Part shown: one piece after another, positions 21,679 through 31,296 of the stretch
Layout of the letters: each line of letters starts with the position of its first letter
Position numbering within the stretch: position 1 is the stretch's first letter
Assembly (NCBI RefSeq): GCF_006965445.1
Contig: NZ_CP041356.1
Coordinates: 248,001 to 312,000, forward strand
From: Lactococcus protaetiae
Lineage (GTDB): Bacteria; Bacillota; Bacilli; Lactobacillales; Streptococcaceae
DNA length: 64,000 nt
Direction: 5' to 3'
Program-made: the position numbers and the translations under genes
The notes under the pieces: model-generated
Seen by the model: only the letters and a program-made list of their open reading frames with translations
Database searches by the model: none
Told to the model about the DNA's origin: nothing

Positions 21679-21796
21679 ACCACACTCACCAAGAGGTGGG
21701 GTATTGCGATTGCTACTAGGCGCTTTCAGCGCTTTAGCGAGCATCGACAGCGCAGCCCGAAAGACAGAGATAGCACGCACTTGCTTTGATGAAATC
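21679..21796 (-). repeat. Dispersed repeat R8 (right-half copy)
   Basis: Only the right module is present: an AAGAGGTGGGG arm, GCGCTTTCAGCGC micro-hairpin, GCATCGACAGCGCAGCCCG, and AGATAGCACGCACTTGCTTT at the end. It matches the added module of R4. The AAGTGCGTGCT end faces yajC. Confidence 0.7.
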
Positions 21797-21812
21797 TTCT
21801 TTTAGAAACGCA

Positions 21813-21842
21813 AAAATTCTGTCAGCATACTGACAGAATCAC
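21813..21842 (-). terminator. yajC terminator made from a CTGTCAG palindrome
   Basis: On the minus strand ATTCTGTCAG, loop TATG, CTGACAGAAT and then TTTTTG. The 10-bp perfect stem and T run fit a rho-independent terminator. The arms are the CTGTCAG word that recurs through the window. Confidence 0.8.
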
Positions 21843-21887
21843 ATTTCTTTTTCAACACCAATTGATTGATGATGCTGTTTTAAAAAT

Positions 21888-22217
21888 CTATTTTTCTTCA
21901 AATGGATTTTCGATTTTATCCTCAGTTGGAGTTTCAACGGCAGCTGAAGCTGGAGTCACACCACTTTTTACTGTTTTCACAGCTGCGCGGTCAAAAGTTA
22001 AAATAACGCCTTCACAATCAAGCTCAATGGTACCTTTAGCAGAGTCAACACTAGATAATACACCATGTAAGCCACCAATAGTAACGATTTCTGAACCTGG
22101 TTGCATTGCATCCAATTGCTCTTGACGTTTTGCTTGTTGTTTCTTTTGGTTACGGTTCATAAAGAACATCATCCCACCCATAACGATGACGATGAGAATA
22201 AGAGAGAATCCTGACAT
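21888..22217 (-). CDS. yajC: Preprotein translocase accessory subunit YajC
   Basis: Small single-pass membrane protein that associates with SecDF/SecYEG. An N-terminal helix (FSLILIVIVMGGMMFFMNR) is followed by QKKQQAKRQEQLDAMQPGSEIVTIGGLHG, the hallmark of the family, and a short acidic tail. At 109 aa it is typical. It has its own promoter with a long leader of about 190 bases and ends in a strong terminator. Confidence 0.93.
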   Translation of the reverse strand: MSGFSLILIVIVMGGMMFFMNRNQKKQQAKRQEQLDAMQPGSEIVTIGGLHGVLSSVDSAKGTIELDCEGVILTFDRAAVKTVKSGVTPASAAVETPTEDKIENPFEEK

Positions 22218-22683
22218 TTCTGTCTCCTTTGTAAGATATAAGATGTGTTATTCAGAAGTAGCATCACCTGCTTTTATAGCTTTCGACACACCAAACTCAA
22301 TGAACATTAGAGTTATTTCAAAATCTATTTCTTCGTCTATACAAATTTATAAGTAGATAACAAAATAACGTTTTATAACAAGTCAATTAAGTTTATTTTT
22401 GAACATTGCTCTAATTTTATCACAGTATATAGGCTCTGTCAAATCAATTCCTTATCGCATTTGGCTTCTAAATATAACACTCAAAGGGACTTTTAAAATT
22501 GAAATCATATTAGACGCGTGAAGTCAACACTGCTTCTTTGTCGAACTACGCTTTGATATGAGCTACGCTTGCTTCATCCGCAACCTTGATAGTGCACTGT
22601 CAAGCGCTCGGCATATATGCCTAGTGAATGAACGCAAGGCTACGTTCGCCGTCAAAAGCAACCCGTATTTCTGAACAATCTTA
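22218..22683. other. Intergenic stretch with long yajC leader
   Basis: No gene is recognised. The right half (about 22510-22680) has palindromes such as GGCATATATGCC and GTGCACTGTCAAGCGCTC, with weak similarity to the dispersed repeats. An 18-codon frame in the yajC leader near 22310 lacks a good ribosome site. Confidence 0.4.
22414..22442 (-). promoter_or_regulatory. yajC promoter
   Basis: TTGACA (22437-22442) and TAAAAT (22414-22419) on the minus strand, 17 bp apart, with TG before the -10. The transcript would carry about 190 untranslated bases. Confidence 0.7.
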
Positions 22684-23421
22684 TTAAAGATATTTACTCG
22701 CCTCTCGATATGAGAGTTTACTCATTTTATGACCATTTATTTTGATGAACTCACGTACCCAATCAGCGTCAGTTTTTGAAAAATCGCGGAGCGCCCAGCC
22801 AATCGCTTTGTTAATAAAAAATTCTTGGTCAAAAGTTGAACCTGACAAATTTTTTGTCAGTACACTTTCTAGTAAAACTATGTCCGTCTTTTCTTTAAAA
22901 CCTAACTGACAATCAATCGCAAGTCTGCGCACCCAGAAATTATCATCTACCGCCCATTTTTCAATTTCTGTCTTAACATCGATTTGTGGCACAATATCTA
23001 CCCTCGCTACATCGCTAAAGCGACCAGTCGCAGTGGTCATTGCTGACAGACTTTTGTCAGTAAGCAACAAATGTCCAACTAATTCATCTAAAGTATCAAC
23101 AGTTTCCCACCAAGACTTTGTAACAGCGAGTTTTTTTATTTCAAACAAGTCAGCATTTGTCAGATGTTTTTTCATCTTTATCAAATAATCTGCCGCTAAA
23201 TATTGAAATTCACGCTCAGGTAACTGCCACATTTTCCAAACAAATGACCAATCAATCACTTTATTTTTACATAGGTTTGCCAAGAATACTTTTTGCAATT
23301 GGCGTCGTACAGGAGTTTTTAAACCTATAAACTCAAATTGATGACGTAAATATGCAGCCTGTTTTTCAGCAACCTCTTGATTGCATTGCGCCCTAAAAAT
23401 TTCAATAATTTCCTGCATCAT
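22684..23421 (-). CDS. AlkD-like DNA alkylation repair protein
   Basis: HEAT-repeat DNA glycosylase family (AlkC/AlkD) that removes bulky or methylated purines from DNA. At 245 aa it fits the family. Recognisable parts are GLKTPVRRQLQKVF near residue 35, REFQYLAADYLIK, the KSWWETVDTLDELVGHLL stretch with Trp and Asp that face the lesion, and NFWVRRLAIDCQLGFKEKTD followed by FINKAIGWALRDFSKTDA. The protein is all-helical with no signal peptide. It overlaps the upstream tautomerase-like gene by four bases, indicating an operon. Confidence 0.88.
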   Translation of the reverse strand: MMQEIIEIFRAQCNQEVAEKQAAYLRHQFEFIGLKTPVRRQLQKVFLANLCKNKVIDWSFVWKMWQLPEREFQYLAADYLIKMKKHLTNADLFEIKKLAVTKSWWETVDTLDELVGHLLLTDKSLSAMTTATGRFSDVARVDIVPQIDVKTEIEKWAVDDNFWVRRLAIDCQLGFKEKTDIVLLESVLTKNLSGSTFDQEFFINKAIGWALRDFSKTDADWVREFIKINGHKMSKLSYREASKYL

Positions 23422-23810
23422 AATTTTCCTGTCAAAAATTGCGCTTCTCCATCAGCAAATGACCAATCCGCATCACCATTTTCTACGATAGAAATGAGTA
23501 AATTTTTTGGATTCAAAGCTAAATCTTCCTTTAGATTAGCAGCTACTGCTTTGTAAAAAGCTACCTTAGAATCTTCTGTCCGTTTTCTCGAAATGACCTG
23601 AATCACCACTTCACGCCCTTTGTCGCGCTCGAAACCCAATCCTGTATCTTCTAAAATCATCTCATCTTCTTTATGCCAGCGCAAAATCTGATAACGATCA
23701 CGTTCAGGTACACCAAAGCTTGACAACACAGCACGATGAATACCATTAAGCAACACTTTGGCTTCCTCTTTTGTCCATTTATCATAGAGGTCAATATTAA
23801 TTAGAGGCAT
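23418..23810 (-). CDS. Tautomerase-superfamily protein
   Basis: The 130-aa protein starts MPLINIDLYDKWTKEEAKVL. The N-terminal Pro is the catalytic base of the 4-oxalocrotonate tautomerase superfamily once Met is removed. The body resembles the two-unit, roughly 130-residue subgroup (tautomerase_2), with RYQILRWHKEDEMILEDTGL and REVVIQVISRKRTEDSKVAF. The substrate is unknown. It is co-transcribed with the AlkD-like gene. Confidence 0.82.
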   Translation of the reverse strand: MPLINIDLYDKWTKEEAKVLLNGIHRAVLSSFGVPERDRYQILRWHKEDEMILEDTGLGFERDKGREVVIQVISRKRTEDSKVAFYKAVAANLKEDLALNPKNLLISIVENGDADWSFADGEAQFLTGKL

Positions 23811-23848
23811 CTATTTTCCTTCCTCAATCTAATTCTTTTTAATTTTTA

Positions 23849-24127
23849 ACTTAGCAGCACTATCTCCACTTCGCTACGCTGTCCATTCGCTCTAAATCGC
23901 TAAAGCGATAAGGCGAAGTAGCAAGCTCTGTTTTCGTTCTACTGCCCTAGGATCTTAGCGCTTTAGCGCTTAGACTTCAGGGACAGGGTGACCTCATATC
24001 TTTGATGTTAAGCAGACTGTTGCAGCTTTAGCTGCGTACAGGTCGCTTAGTTGTTACACCTAGAGGTTGTGCCCTAACATTGGTGGGGAGAAAGAATCCC
24101 CCGCCAATGAAGTAATCACTTCAAACA
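23849..24127 (+). repeat. Dispersed hairpin-rich repeat R-J, opposite orientation
   Basis: Reverse orientation relative to R1 and R2. On the plus strand it begins AACTTAGCAGCACTATCTCC and includes ATCGCTAAAGCGAT, AGCGCTTTAGCGCT and GCAGCTTTAGCTGC micro-hairpins. It then has a GGTGGGG...CCCCGCC hairpin and ends GAAGTAATCACTTC. It lies between the ABC permease stop and the tautomerase start, and is the clearest exception to the usual orientation. The 3' remainder to 24343 shows no gene. Confidence 0.75.
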
Positions 24128-24343
24128 TTTAATTAAACACCACCAGCCCTCTTCCCCCATCTATAAATAGCTGAAATCAAAAATGAACTCGTGGCTAATT
24201 CTTTGCAAACTTCAACATCAAGGTGCAAAATCAGCACAATGATATTCCATTTTCATCAGCTAGAACGACGAACACTATATCACAGAAACTCCCAGAATCT
24301 TAAACTGGAATCAATCTAAATCAAGCCTAAAATCACTAAAATA

Positions 24344-25093
24344 TCATAAATCTTGCTTTTTCAACATCAAAAATCCAGCAAAGCCAAAAATAATAATTTC
24401 AATGAGTGACACAGCAAAATCTAACCAATGATTTCCCAATAATCCGCTTGTCAAAGCACCCGAAACGCTCGCAATAGACAAACCAATCGAACTTACAACA
24501 ACACCAAGTCCCAGACGAATTCCAAGAAAAACGAACACTCCCCAGAACTTCCCACGTGTCAAAATAACAACGAAATATAAAATAACCATCGTCGCAATGC
24601 TTGACACAAGTAGGTTTAACAAAAGCAGCCAACCTTGATTTGCTGTAAATCCATGAATCACTGTCTGTACGAAATCTATAAATTCCTGATGGAAAAAGCC
24701 AAGCAAGAGAACAACTGGGATCACCCCAATAGCAAAATATGCCAAAAGATTAGTCACAATTGTCGCAAGAAGTTTCACAAAATAATACCTACTCCGTTTA
24801 ACACCACTAGCTACAACTAAACTCAATACTTTATTATTATAATCCGTACTCATCAAGTGCCACGGATAAATAATAGAAAAAGCAGCAAATGCAATAAATA
24901 AAGCAAATACTAAAGGACCTTCAAGAAAAATCAGAGGCGCTGTTTCATGACCAGATTTTGCCTGAAATATCATTGCAATCCCCAAAGATGCAGCAATTGC
25001 AAACGAAACCGTCAAAATACCAATCACAATCAGGTACGCTCGGTCTCGAAAATTCCGATACATTTCCATCTTAAAAATATTTGAAACTGTCAT
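24344..25093 (-). CDS. ABC transporter permease, ABC-2 type
   Basis: Membrane half of an ABC exporter, 249 aa, with about six hydrophobic segments (for example YLIVIGILTVSFAIAASLGI and LVFALFIAFAAFSIIYPWHL). The start at 25093 is preferred because GAGGAG lies just upstream; it leaves a short overlap with the ATPase gene. The cargo is not evident. It could export a peptide, lipid or drug. It forms a two-gene unit with the ATPase. Confidence 0.82.
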   Translation of the reverse strand: MTVSNIFKMEMYRNFRDRAYLIVIGILTVSFAIAASLGIAMIFQAKSGHETAPLIFLEGPLVFALFIAFAAFSIIYPWHLMSTDYNNKVLSLVVASGVKRSRYYFVKLLATIVTNLLAYFAIGVIPVVLLLGFFHQEFIDFVQTVIHGFTANQGWLLLLNLLVSSIATMVILYFVVILTRGKFWGVFVFLGIRLGLGVVVSSIGLSIASVSGALTSGLLGNHWLDFAVSLIEIIIFGFAGFLMLKKQDL

Positions 25094-25101
25094 CACACTC
25101 C

Positions 25102-25965
25102 TCATTTCACAAATTCAACAAATTTTGAATCTTTTTTAATCTCATCAAAGATTAATCCCTTACCAACTGACTCTTGAAATACTTCTTGGAACTTTTCTAC
25201 AGTTGCATCAAAACTTACCACTTGATGCTCTACCTGATAGACCAGACCGCGCGCTGACAGAATTTCTGTCAGCACCGACACATCGCTGACAACCACTCTG
25301 TAAGTCAATACTTGATTTTTATCATTCAAATCAAAGCTGTCAGTAAATTTCCCATCTGAAAGTCCATAAACAACATCACATAGCATCTCAATATCTTCTT
25401 GAACATGACTAGAAATTAAAATCAGTTTCCCTTCTTTTTTCAAGCTTAATAAAGTTTCACGAAACCATGCCACAGATGCCGCATCAATGCCACGGAAAGG
25501 TTCATCAAAAATCAAAATTTCTGCGTCATTCATCAAAGAAATTAGCAAAATCAGCTTTTTTCCCATCCCTAATGAGTAGCTTGACACCCTTTTACCTAAA
25601 GCATCATCAATACCCAATTTTGCCGCCAATTGCCGAACTTTTTCTTCATCAAAATTTCCACGTAAACCACCAAAGTATCTCAGATTAAACCATCCAGTAT
25701 AAGATTTATAAAGTTCAATATCATCCAATAGAATTCCCACTTTTGCAAGTACTTCTGGATTAGCTTTAACATCTACGTCAGCAATTTTAACTGTCCCTTG
25801 ATAATTTGTAATAATGTTCGTTAGCACTTTGAAAAATGTTGTTTTTCCAGCTCCATTTTTTCCAACAATCCCATAAACTTTTCCAGCTTCAAAAGTAACT
25901 GATAAATCTCTCAGCACTCTTCTATCACCATAAGCAAAAGTTATACGTTCTGCATCAATTCTCAT
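25102..25965 (-). CDS. ABC transporter ATP-binding protein
   Basis: Nucleotide-binding subunit of the exporter, 287 aa. Walker A GIVGKNGAGKTTFF near residue 33, signature SYSLGMGKKL near residue 128, Walker B EILIFDEPFRGID, and H-loop ISSHVQED. The signature is SLGMG rather than LSGGQ, as often in ABC-2 type exporters of this group. About 70 residues after the ATPase core are of the accessory type. It overlaps the permease frame slightly. Confidence 0.88.
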   Translation of the reverse strand: MRIDAERITFAYGDRRVLRDLSVTFEAGKVYGIVGKNGAGKTTFFKVLTNIITNYQGTVKIADVDVKANPEVLAKVGILLDDIELYKSYTGWFNLRYFGGLRGNFDEEKVRQLAAKLGIDDALGKRVSSYSLGMGKKLILLISLMNDAEILIFDEPFRGIDAASVAWFRETLLSLKKEGKLILISSHVQEDIEMLCDVVYGLSDGKFTDSFDLNDKNQVLTYRVVVSDVSVLTEILSARGLVYQVEHQVVSFDATVEKFQEVFQESVGKGLIFDEIKKDSKFVEFVK

Positions 25966-26054
25966 CCATTCCTCCTTTGAGATGAGCTCTACTCTCCTAA
26001 AGTTTCAAAGCAAAGTAGTAAACTCTTTCCTTGCACACATTATAGCATAAGCTC

Positions 26055-26534
26055 TCACTTATGATAAGCCGAGCCACGATTAATCATCTGTGCTCGATAA
26101 ATTTGCTCCACCAAAACTAGCCTCATCAATTGATGAGGTAGCGTCATACGACCAAAAGAAACCTGTGCATCGCAGCGTTGATAAACTGCATCAGATAAAC
26201 CTAATGAACCCCCAATTACAAAAATCAGATGACGAGTACCATAAACCTCGTTCTGTTTTACCAAATCAGCAAGCTCTTCTGAAGTCATCAAATTACCACG
26301 TATAGCTAAAGCAATCAATTTATCACCATCTTGCAAACGAGATAAAATCTTTTCTCCTTCGCGATTTTTTACCGCCTCTTGTTCTTTTTCAGAAGCATGG
26401 TCTGGTATTTTTTCATCTGGTAACTCAATGACTTCTAACGGCAACATGGTGCTCATACGCTTAACGTATTCAGAAATCCCCTCCTTTAGATATTTTTCTT
26501 TTAATTTACCTACTACGATTAATTTTATCTTCAT
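26055..26534 (-). CDS. rlmH: 23S rRNA pseudouridine-1915 N3-methyltransferase
   Basis: SPOUT-fold methyltransferase acting on 70S ribosomes at pseudouridine 1915 of 23S rRNA. 159 aa, complete: start [20 protein letters not shown], the AdoMet knot with [13 protein letters not shown] near residue 105 and C-terminal [20 protein letters not shown]...SAYHK. It is divergent from htrA. The same rlmH-htrA pairing occurs near oriC in streptococci. Confidence 0.97.
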   Translation of the reverse strand: MKIKLIVVGKLKEKYLKEGISEYVKRMSTMLPLEVIELPDEKIPDHASEKEQEAVKNREGEKILSRLQDGDKLIALAIRGNLMTSEELADLVKQNEVYGTRHLIFVIGGSLGLSDAVYQRCDAQVSFGRMTLPHQLMRLVLVEQIYRAQMINRGSAYHK

Positions 26535-26702
26535 TTTCTACTTTCTTTTCTAAAATGTTAAGATATTTTCCCCAGATTTATCACCAAATTCATTATTAAA
26601 AAATCAAAAACAATGATAATTTCTTAAATCTGTCTTATAATTTTAACTTTTTCCCCTGATGAAAACAAGATGAAAACATGATTTATCAACATTTTTTACT
26701 TT

Positions 26703-26785
26703 TTTTCCACTTTTCTGTGGAAAAAACTCCAAAAATATCCACTTACTCACACATTTTTAAAGCTTTTCCACAACAATGTGGAAAA
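26703..26785. promoter_or_regulatory. Cluster of DnaA-box-like sites between rlmH and htrA
   Basis: Five sites sit in 83 bp. TTTTCCACA matches TTWTNCACA exactly at 26764-26772 (plus), 26716-26724 (minus) and 26777-26785 (minus). A TTTTCCACT lies at 26703-26711 and a weaker ATATCCACT at 26735. They form two inverted pairs, TTTTTTCCAC...GTGGAAAAAA and TTTTCCAC...GTGGAAAA. dnaA and parB are not in the window. Confidence 0.6.
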
Positions 26786-26813
26786 AATTCATTTTAGTTC
26801 CATTTTACCTACT

Positions 26814-26846
26814 ATTAAGCTATTATTAAGTGTATACAGATATAAT
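26814..26846 (+). promoter_or_regulatory. htrA promoter with CiaR-type direct repeat
   Basis: ATTAAG, five bases, ATTAAG (26814-26830) followed ten bases later by TATAAT (26841-26846). Streptococcal CiaR sites have the pattern TTTAAG-N5-TTTAAG at this distance from the -10. No good -35 is seen, as at activator-dependent promoters. Confidence 0.7.
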
Positions 26847-26894
26847 CACACTATAAAAAGATTATGAAAAAATATCACTCGAAAGGGATAATTT

Positions 26895-28118
26895 ATGTCA
26901 AAAGGTAATTTCGGGAAAATGCTCTTGACTGGTGTCGTAGGTGGGGCCATCGCACTAGGCGGGAGTGCAATTTACCAAAACGCAACAAACAATAATACCG
27001 CTAGTACTAGTGGTTCCTCCGTTCCAGTCAAGACTGTAAAAGTTGATGTTAATACAGACACAACTGCTGCAATCAAAAAGGTTTCTAACGCAGTTGTTTC
27101 CGTCCTTAACTATCAAAATCAGAGTTCCAGTGACGATGTTTTCAACAGTATCTTCGGACAAAATAGTGGAAACAACCAAAGTTCAGCAACTTCTAGTTTA
27201 GCTAGTGAAGGTTCTGGAGTCATTTATAAAAAAGAGAACGGTAAAGCTTATATCGTTACTAACAATCACGTTGTAGAAGGTGCTAATAGCCTCGAAGTCC
27301 TGTTAGCTGGTGGTCAAAAAGTAAAAGCTACTCTAGTTGGCACAGATGCTTACACTGACCTTGCCGTACTTAAAATTGATGATAGTGACGTTAAAGAAGT
27401 AGCTACTTTCGCAGATTCTAGTAACTTAACAATTGGAGAACCTGCAATTGCAGTCGGCTCTCCTCTCGGTTCTGAGTTTGCTAATACCGCAACAGAAGGA
27501 ATTGTTTCAGCCATTAATCGTCAAGTATCAATGCAGAATGATGAAGGACAAAATGTCAATGTCAATGCAATTCAAACTGATGCTGCCATCAATCCAGGAA
27601 ATTCTGGAGGAGCATTAATTAATATTGAAGGACAAGTCATTGGTATTACACAGTCAAAACTGACAACTACCCAAGATGGCTCAACAAGCGTTGAAGGAAT
27701 GGGATTTGCCATTCCATCCAATGATGTGGTTAACATTATTGCTAAACTTGAAAAAGACGGTAAAGTTATTCGTCCTGCATTAGGTATTACGATGGTTGAT
27801 TTGTCACAATTCTCAACTGATGACCTCAATCAGCTCAAACTTCCTGATAGTGTAACTGGTGGTGTGGTTGTTCATACTGTTCAATCAGGTATGCCTGCTA
27901 GTACTGCTGGTCTAAAAGCTGGAGATGTCATCACAAAGATTGGTGATACAACAATTACCTCTTCAACAGATTTGCAAAGTGCTCTTTATAAATATAATAT
28001 TGGAGATACTGTCGCTATTACCTATTACCGTGATGGTAAATCTCACACAGCCAATGTTAAACTCAATAAATCAACAAGTGACTTGCAACAATCAAGCTCA
28101 TCAAGCCAAAACCCTTAA
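26895..28118 (+). CDS. htrA: Surface serine protease/chaperone HtrA
   Basis: Membrane-anchored DegP-like protease that degrades misfolded exported proteins. One N-terminal transmembrane segment ([18 protein letters not shown]), a Ser/Asn-rich linker, the protease domain with His in TNNHVVEG (about residue 125), Asp in [10 protein letters not shown] (about 154) and Ser in [10 protein letters not shown] (about 236), and one PDZ domain (about 300-395). 407 aa is the usual length. AAAGGG precedes the ATG. The promoter has a CiaR-like repeat and nearby DnaA-like boxes. A strong terminator follows. Confidence 0.97.
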   Translation: MSKGNFGKMLLTGVVGGAIALGGSAIYQNATNNNTASTSGSSVPVKTVKVDVNTDTTAAIKKVSNAVVSVLNYQNQSSSDDVFNSIFGQNSGNNQSSATSSLASEGSGVIYKKENGKAYIVTNNHVVEGANSLEVLLAGGQKVKATLVGTDAYTDLAVLKIDDSDVKEVATFADSSNLTIGEPAIAVGSPLGSEFANTATEGIVSAINRQVSMQNDEGQNVNVNAIQTDAAINPGNSGGALINIEGQVIGITQSKLTTTQDGSTSVEGMGFAIPSNDVVNIIAKLEKDGKVIRPALGITMVDLSQFSTDDLNQLKLPDSVTGGVVVHTVQSGMPASTAGLKAGDVITKIGDTTITSSTDLQSALYKYNIGDTVAITYYRDGKSHTANVKLNKSTSDLQQSSSSSQNP

Positions 28119-28123
28119 AATAT

Positions 28124-28147
28124 AACCTCCAGTTTGGAGGTTTTTTT
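28124..28147 (+). terminator. htrA terminator
   Basis: AACCTCC, loop AGTTT, GGAGGTT followed by a T run on the plus strand. Confidence 0.88.
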
Positions 28148-28241
28148 ATTTCTAATGCACTCAGACTAAAGACTGAAATATGTCCTAAATGAAAATTCTC
28201 ATGATTTTATTTAGCGATTTATGGTAAAATAAAAGACAAGC

Positions 28242-29239
28242 ATGAAAATTTTACTTTACTTAGAGGCTGAAGAATTCCTGAGTCGCTCAGGAATTGGCCG
28301 CGCAATGAAACATCAACAACGTGCATTAGATTTAATGAATGTAGACTGGACTAAAAATTCTGATGAAGACTATGATATCTTACATCTCAATACCTACGGT
28401 CCCAAGAGCTGGAAAATGTTAAAAACCGCTAAAAAAGCTGGAAAAAAAGTTATTTTCCATGGTCATTCAACTAAAGAAGACTTTCAAAATTCATTCATTG
28501 GTTCAAATTTTATCGCACCATTCTTCAAGTTATATCTGATGAAATTCTACCGTGCAGCAGATTTAGTCATTACACCTACTGAATATTCTGCGAGTTTAAT
28601 CCGCGGCTACGGAATAAAATGTCCCATTTTACCCATATCCAATGGAATTGATTTGGCAAAATATTCTCGTAATCCGGCTAAAGAACTTGCCTTTCGCAAA
28701 CATTTTAACTTATCCGATGATCAAAAAGTTGTTATAACTGCCGCACTTTATTTTAAACGTAAGGGGATTGACGATTTTGTCAAAGTCGCCGAAAAAATGC
28801 CTGATGTGACTTTCATCTGGTTTGGCTATCAAAACCTTTGGACTGTTCCAGGTTGGGTACGTCGTATCGTAAAGAAGAATCATCCTAAAAACGTTCTTTT
28901 CCCTGGCTATATCAAAGGTGAAGTATTTGAAGGGCAATGACTTCAAGCGATGCTTTCTTCTTTCCCTCACGCGAGGAAACTGAAGGAATTGTTGTGCTTG
29001 AAGCTTTAGCTAGTCATCAAAAAGCCATTGTCAGAGATATTCCTGTTTATAAAGGTTGGTTGGACGAGTCCTCCGCAAGTCTTGCTAGTGATATTACTGG
29101 ATTTGTTGATAAACTTCAAGAAGTGTTGGATGGTAGAGTCAATCGTACTGAAGCGGGTTATAAAGTCGCCAAAGAGCGAACGATTGAGAAAGTAGCGAAA
29201 CAATTAGTGGCTGCCTATCAACAGGCATTGGACTTATAG
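28242..29239 (+). pseudogene. lafB: Glycolipid glycosyltransferase LafB/CpoA type, frameshifted
   Basis: GT4-family glycosyltransferase that adds the second hexose to monoglucosyl-diacylglycerol, forming the lipoteichoic acid anchor. Start MKILLYLEAEEFLSRSGIGR, with HGHSTKEDFQNSF and PISNGIDLAKYSRNP. The frame stops at 28938 after GEVFEGQ. Adding one G to the GGG at 28932-28934 gives EGAMTSSDAFFFPSREETEG, the nucleotide-sugar motif, and continues to 29239 for a normal 332 aa. The break is likely a sequencing error. The extended -10 TAAAAT (28225) is so near the ATG that the leader would be only about five bases. Confidence 0.85.
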
Positions 29240-29282
29240 TCTGGAAAGAGAAAAATTTCTTTCTCATCACAATCCGTCTATT

Positions 29283-29478
29283 TATCGAAGTAAGTGCGTG
29301 CTATCTCCGCCCTTCGGGCTACGCTGTCGATGCTCGCTAAGGCGCTGAAGCGTCCAGTCGCAATCGCAACACCCCTACCTCTTAGGTAGGGGATGAAGCA
29401 GCACTAACTTTGAATTTCGTCCGACTAAATTCAGTGGTGAGTTGAAACTCCCACTGAATAAGTCTTGACTTCATTTAC
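29283..29478 (+). repeat. Dispersed repeat R9 downstream of lafB
   Basis: It starts with AAGTAAGTGCGTGCTATCTC facing lafB. It continues with CGCCCTTCGGGCTACGCTGTCG, GGCGCTGAAGCGTCC and a CCCCTACCTCTTAGGTAGGGG hairpin, and ends ACTGAATAAGTCTTGACTTC. Its stem differs from R1 and R4 but is still paired. Confidence 0.75.
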
Positions 29479-29564
29479 AGTTCGTACAGAGATGAGCCAT
29501 TCTAAAAAGAGCGTCAAAGCGCAGTTGTTTTAAACGGTCACCGTTCGTTACACATCACAGGTAA

Positions 29565-29725
29565 GGACCCATTCGCTCTATCTCCGCTTTGCTACGTCGT
29601 CGATTTCACTAAGCCACTAAAGTGGCAAGTTCAAATCGCAATCTGTTCAAAGCAGCAAAGCGAAGTGGTTCACTACGCTGTCCGTTTTCTATAGCCACTT
29701 AAGTGGCTGATAAAAAGGCACACTA
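29565..29725 (+). repeat. Dispersed repeat R10, fragmentary
   Basis: Family words in shuffled order: CATTCGCTCTATCTCCGC, GCCACTAAAGTGGC, ACTACGCTGTCCG and AGCCACTTAAGTGGCT. It occupies most of the rest of the lafB-lafA spacer. No gene is seen in 29240-29801. Confidence 0.65.
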
Positions 29726-29801
29726 ATTGCAGAATGACTAATAAAATGAGTAATATCATTTTAAAGTAGTTCTAATATATAATTAAAAACGAGAAAAATT
29801 T

Positions 29802-31142
29802 ATGAGAGTTGGACTTTTTACAGACAGCTATTTTCCACAAATTAGTGGTGTGGCTACAAGTATTCAAACCCTAGCTGTAGAGCTTGAAAAACTGGGACAT
29901 GAGGTATTTATTTTTACAACTACTGACCCAAATGCAGATGTCGACCACGAAAAAAATATCATTCGCCTGCAATCTATTCCTTTTGTCAGTTTAGCAGAAC
30001 GTAAGATTGTATTAAAAGGGGTTTTTGCAGCCTATCAAATCGCTAAAGAATATGATCTTGATATTATTCATACACAGACTGAGTTTGGTATGGGAATTTT
30101 AGGTAAAATGGTTGCCGTGCAACTTCGCATTCCTGTTATTCACACACTGCATACAAAATACGAAGACTATGTTTACTATATTGCTAAAGGTCGCCTGATT
30201 CGTCCAAGCATGGTGAAATATATTATTCGTAACTTTTTACGTGGAACGGAAGCAATTATTTGCCCAAGTGAAATGGTATTGGAAACAGTTAATGGCTATG
30301 GCGTGACACTTCCTAAACGTGTAATTCCGACTGGAATCGAAATCGAACGTTTCAAACGTGAAGATATTACAGCTGAGGACACTTTAAAATTACGAGATAA
30401 ATTAGGTATAAAAAAAGACGAGATAATGCTACTTAGCTTGTCAAGAATTGCAGCAGAAAAAAATATTCAAGCCGTCATTCATGCACTTCCTGATATTTTA
30501 ACAGAGTTTCCCGTGAAACTTGTTATTGTAGGGCATGGACCTTATGCTGATACATTAAAAGCTTTAGTTTCCGATTTAAATCTTGATGATATTGTGATTT
30601 TTACTGGACGTGTAGAAAATGAACAAACAGCTTACTATTACAAAGCTGCTGATTTTTTCATTTCTGCCTCAACCTCCGAAACTCAGGGTCTAACTTACTT
30701 AGAGGCATTAGCTGCAGGTACACGTGTGATAGCTGCAAAAAATCCTTATTTAAATACCCTGATTAATGATGTAGAATTTGGACGACTATTTGATGGAGAG
30801 AACGATATTGCAGAACAAACCTGTGAAGCTATCGCTCACAAACATCCCATTGATAAGTTCAAATTTGAGAAAAAATTATATGAAATCTCTGCTGAACATT
30901 TTGCTAAACAAGTCTATCTCTTTTACTTAGACACAATCATTGAGTATGACACTCTTAAGAGCATTGAATCTGACCGCCTTCCGATGAAGATAGAAGATGC
31001 TATCCGCCAGATGCCTTTAACCGTAAAACACTCTATCAAACGTGAACAAATTCGTGCAAAATATTTTGCTAGAAAAGCCAGCAAATTGGCGAAAAATCTG
31101 CAAAGTTATGTTAAAATAGATAAGGACAAAGAGCAGGATTAA
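29802..31142 (+). CDS. lafA: 1,2-diacylglycerol 3-glucosyltransferase LafA type
   Basis: GT4-family enzyme that transfers glucose to diacylglycerol, the first step of glycolipid-anchor synthesis for lipoteichoic acid. 446 aa, start MRVGLFTDSYFPQISGVATS. The donor site includes PTGIEIERFK, LSLSRIAAEKNIQAVIHALP and the E-x7-E region SASTSETQGLTYLEALAAGT. The C-terminal tail of about 60 residues is very basic and may bind the membrane. It follows lafB as in streptococci, but a repeat-filled gap separates them. Confidence 0.9.
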   Translation: MRVGLFTDSYFPQISGVATSIQTLAVELEKLGHEVFIFTTTDPNADVDHEKNIIRLQSIPFVSLAERKIVLKGVFAAYQIAKEYDLDIIHTQTEFGMGILGKMVAVQLRIPVIHTLHTKYEDYVYYIAKGRLIRPSMVKYIIRNFLRGTEAIICPSEMVLETVNGYGVTLPKRVIPTGIEIERFKREDITAEDTLKLRDKLGIKKDEIMLLSLSRIAAEKNIQAVIHALPDILTEFPVKLVIVGHGPYADTLKALVSDLNLDDIVIFTGRVENEQTAYYYKAADFFISASTSETQGLTYLEALAAGTRVIAAKNPYLNTLINDVEFGRLFDGENDIAEQTCEAIAHKHPIDKFKFEKKLYEISAEHFAKQVYLFYLDTIIEYDTLKSIESDRLPMKIEDAIRQMPLTVKHSIKREQIRAKYFARKASKLAKNLQSYVKIDKDKEQD

Positions 31143-31296
31143 ATCGCTCTAGAGAATTAAGCTCAGCTTAGACATAGAGAGAGTTTAATTTTTCACTCTA
31201 TTTGAAAACTGTTCATTGAATGGGACTATAACCCAAGAAAGAATTTGATATAAATCAGGGTTTTGCCATGCAAAACGTCGAAAGGAATATTTAAAA

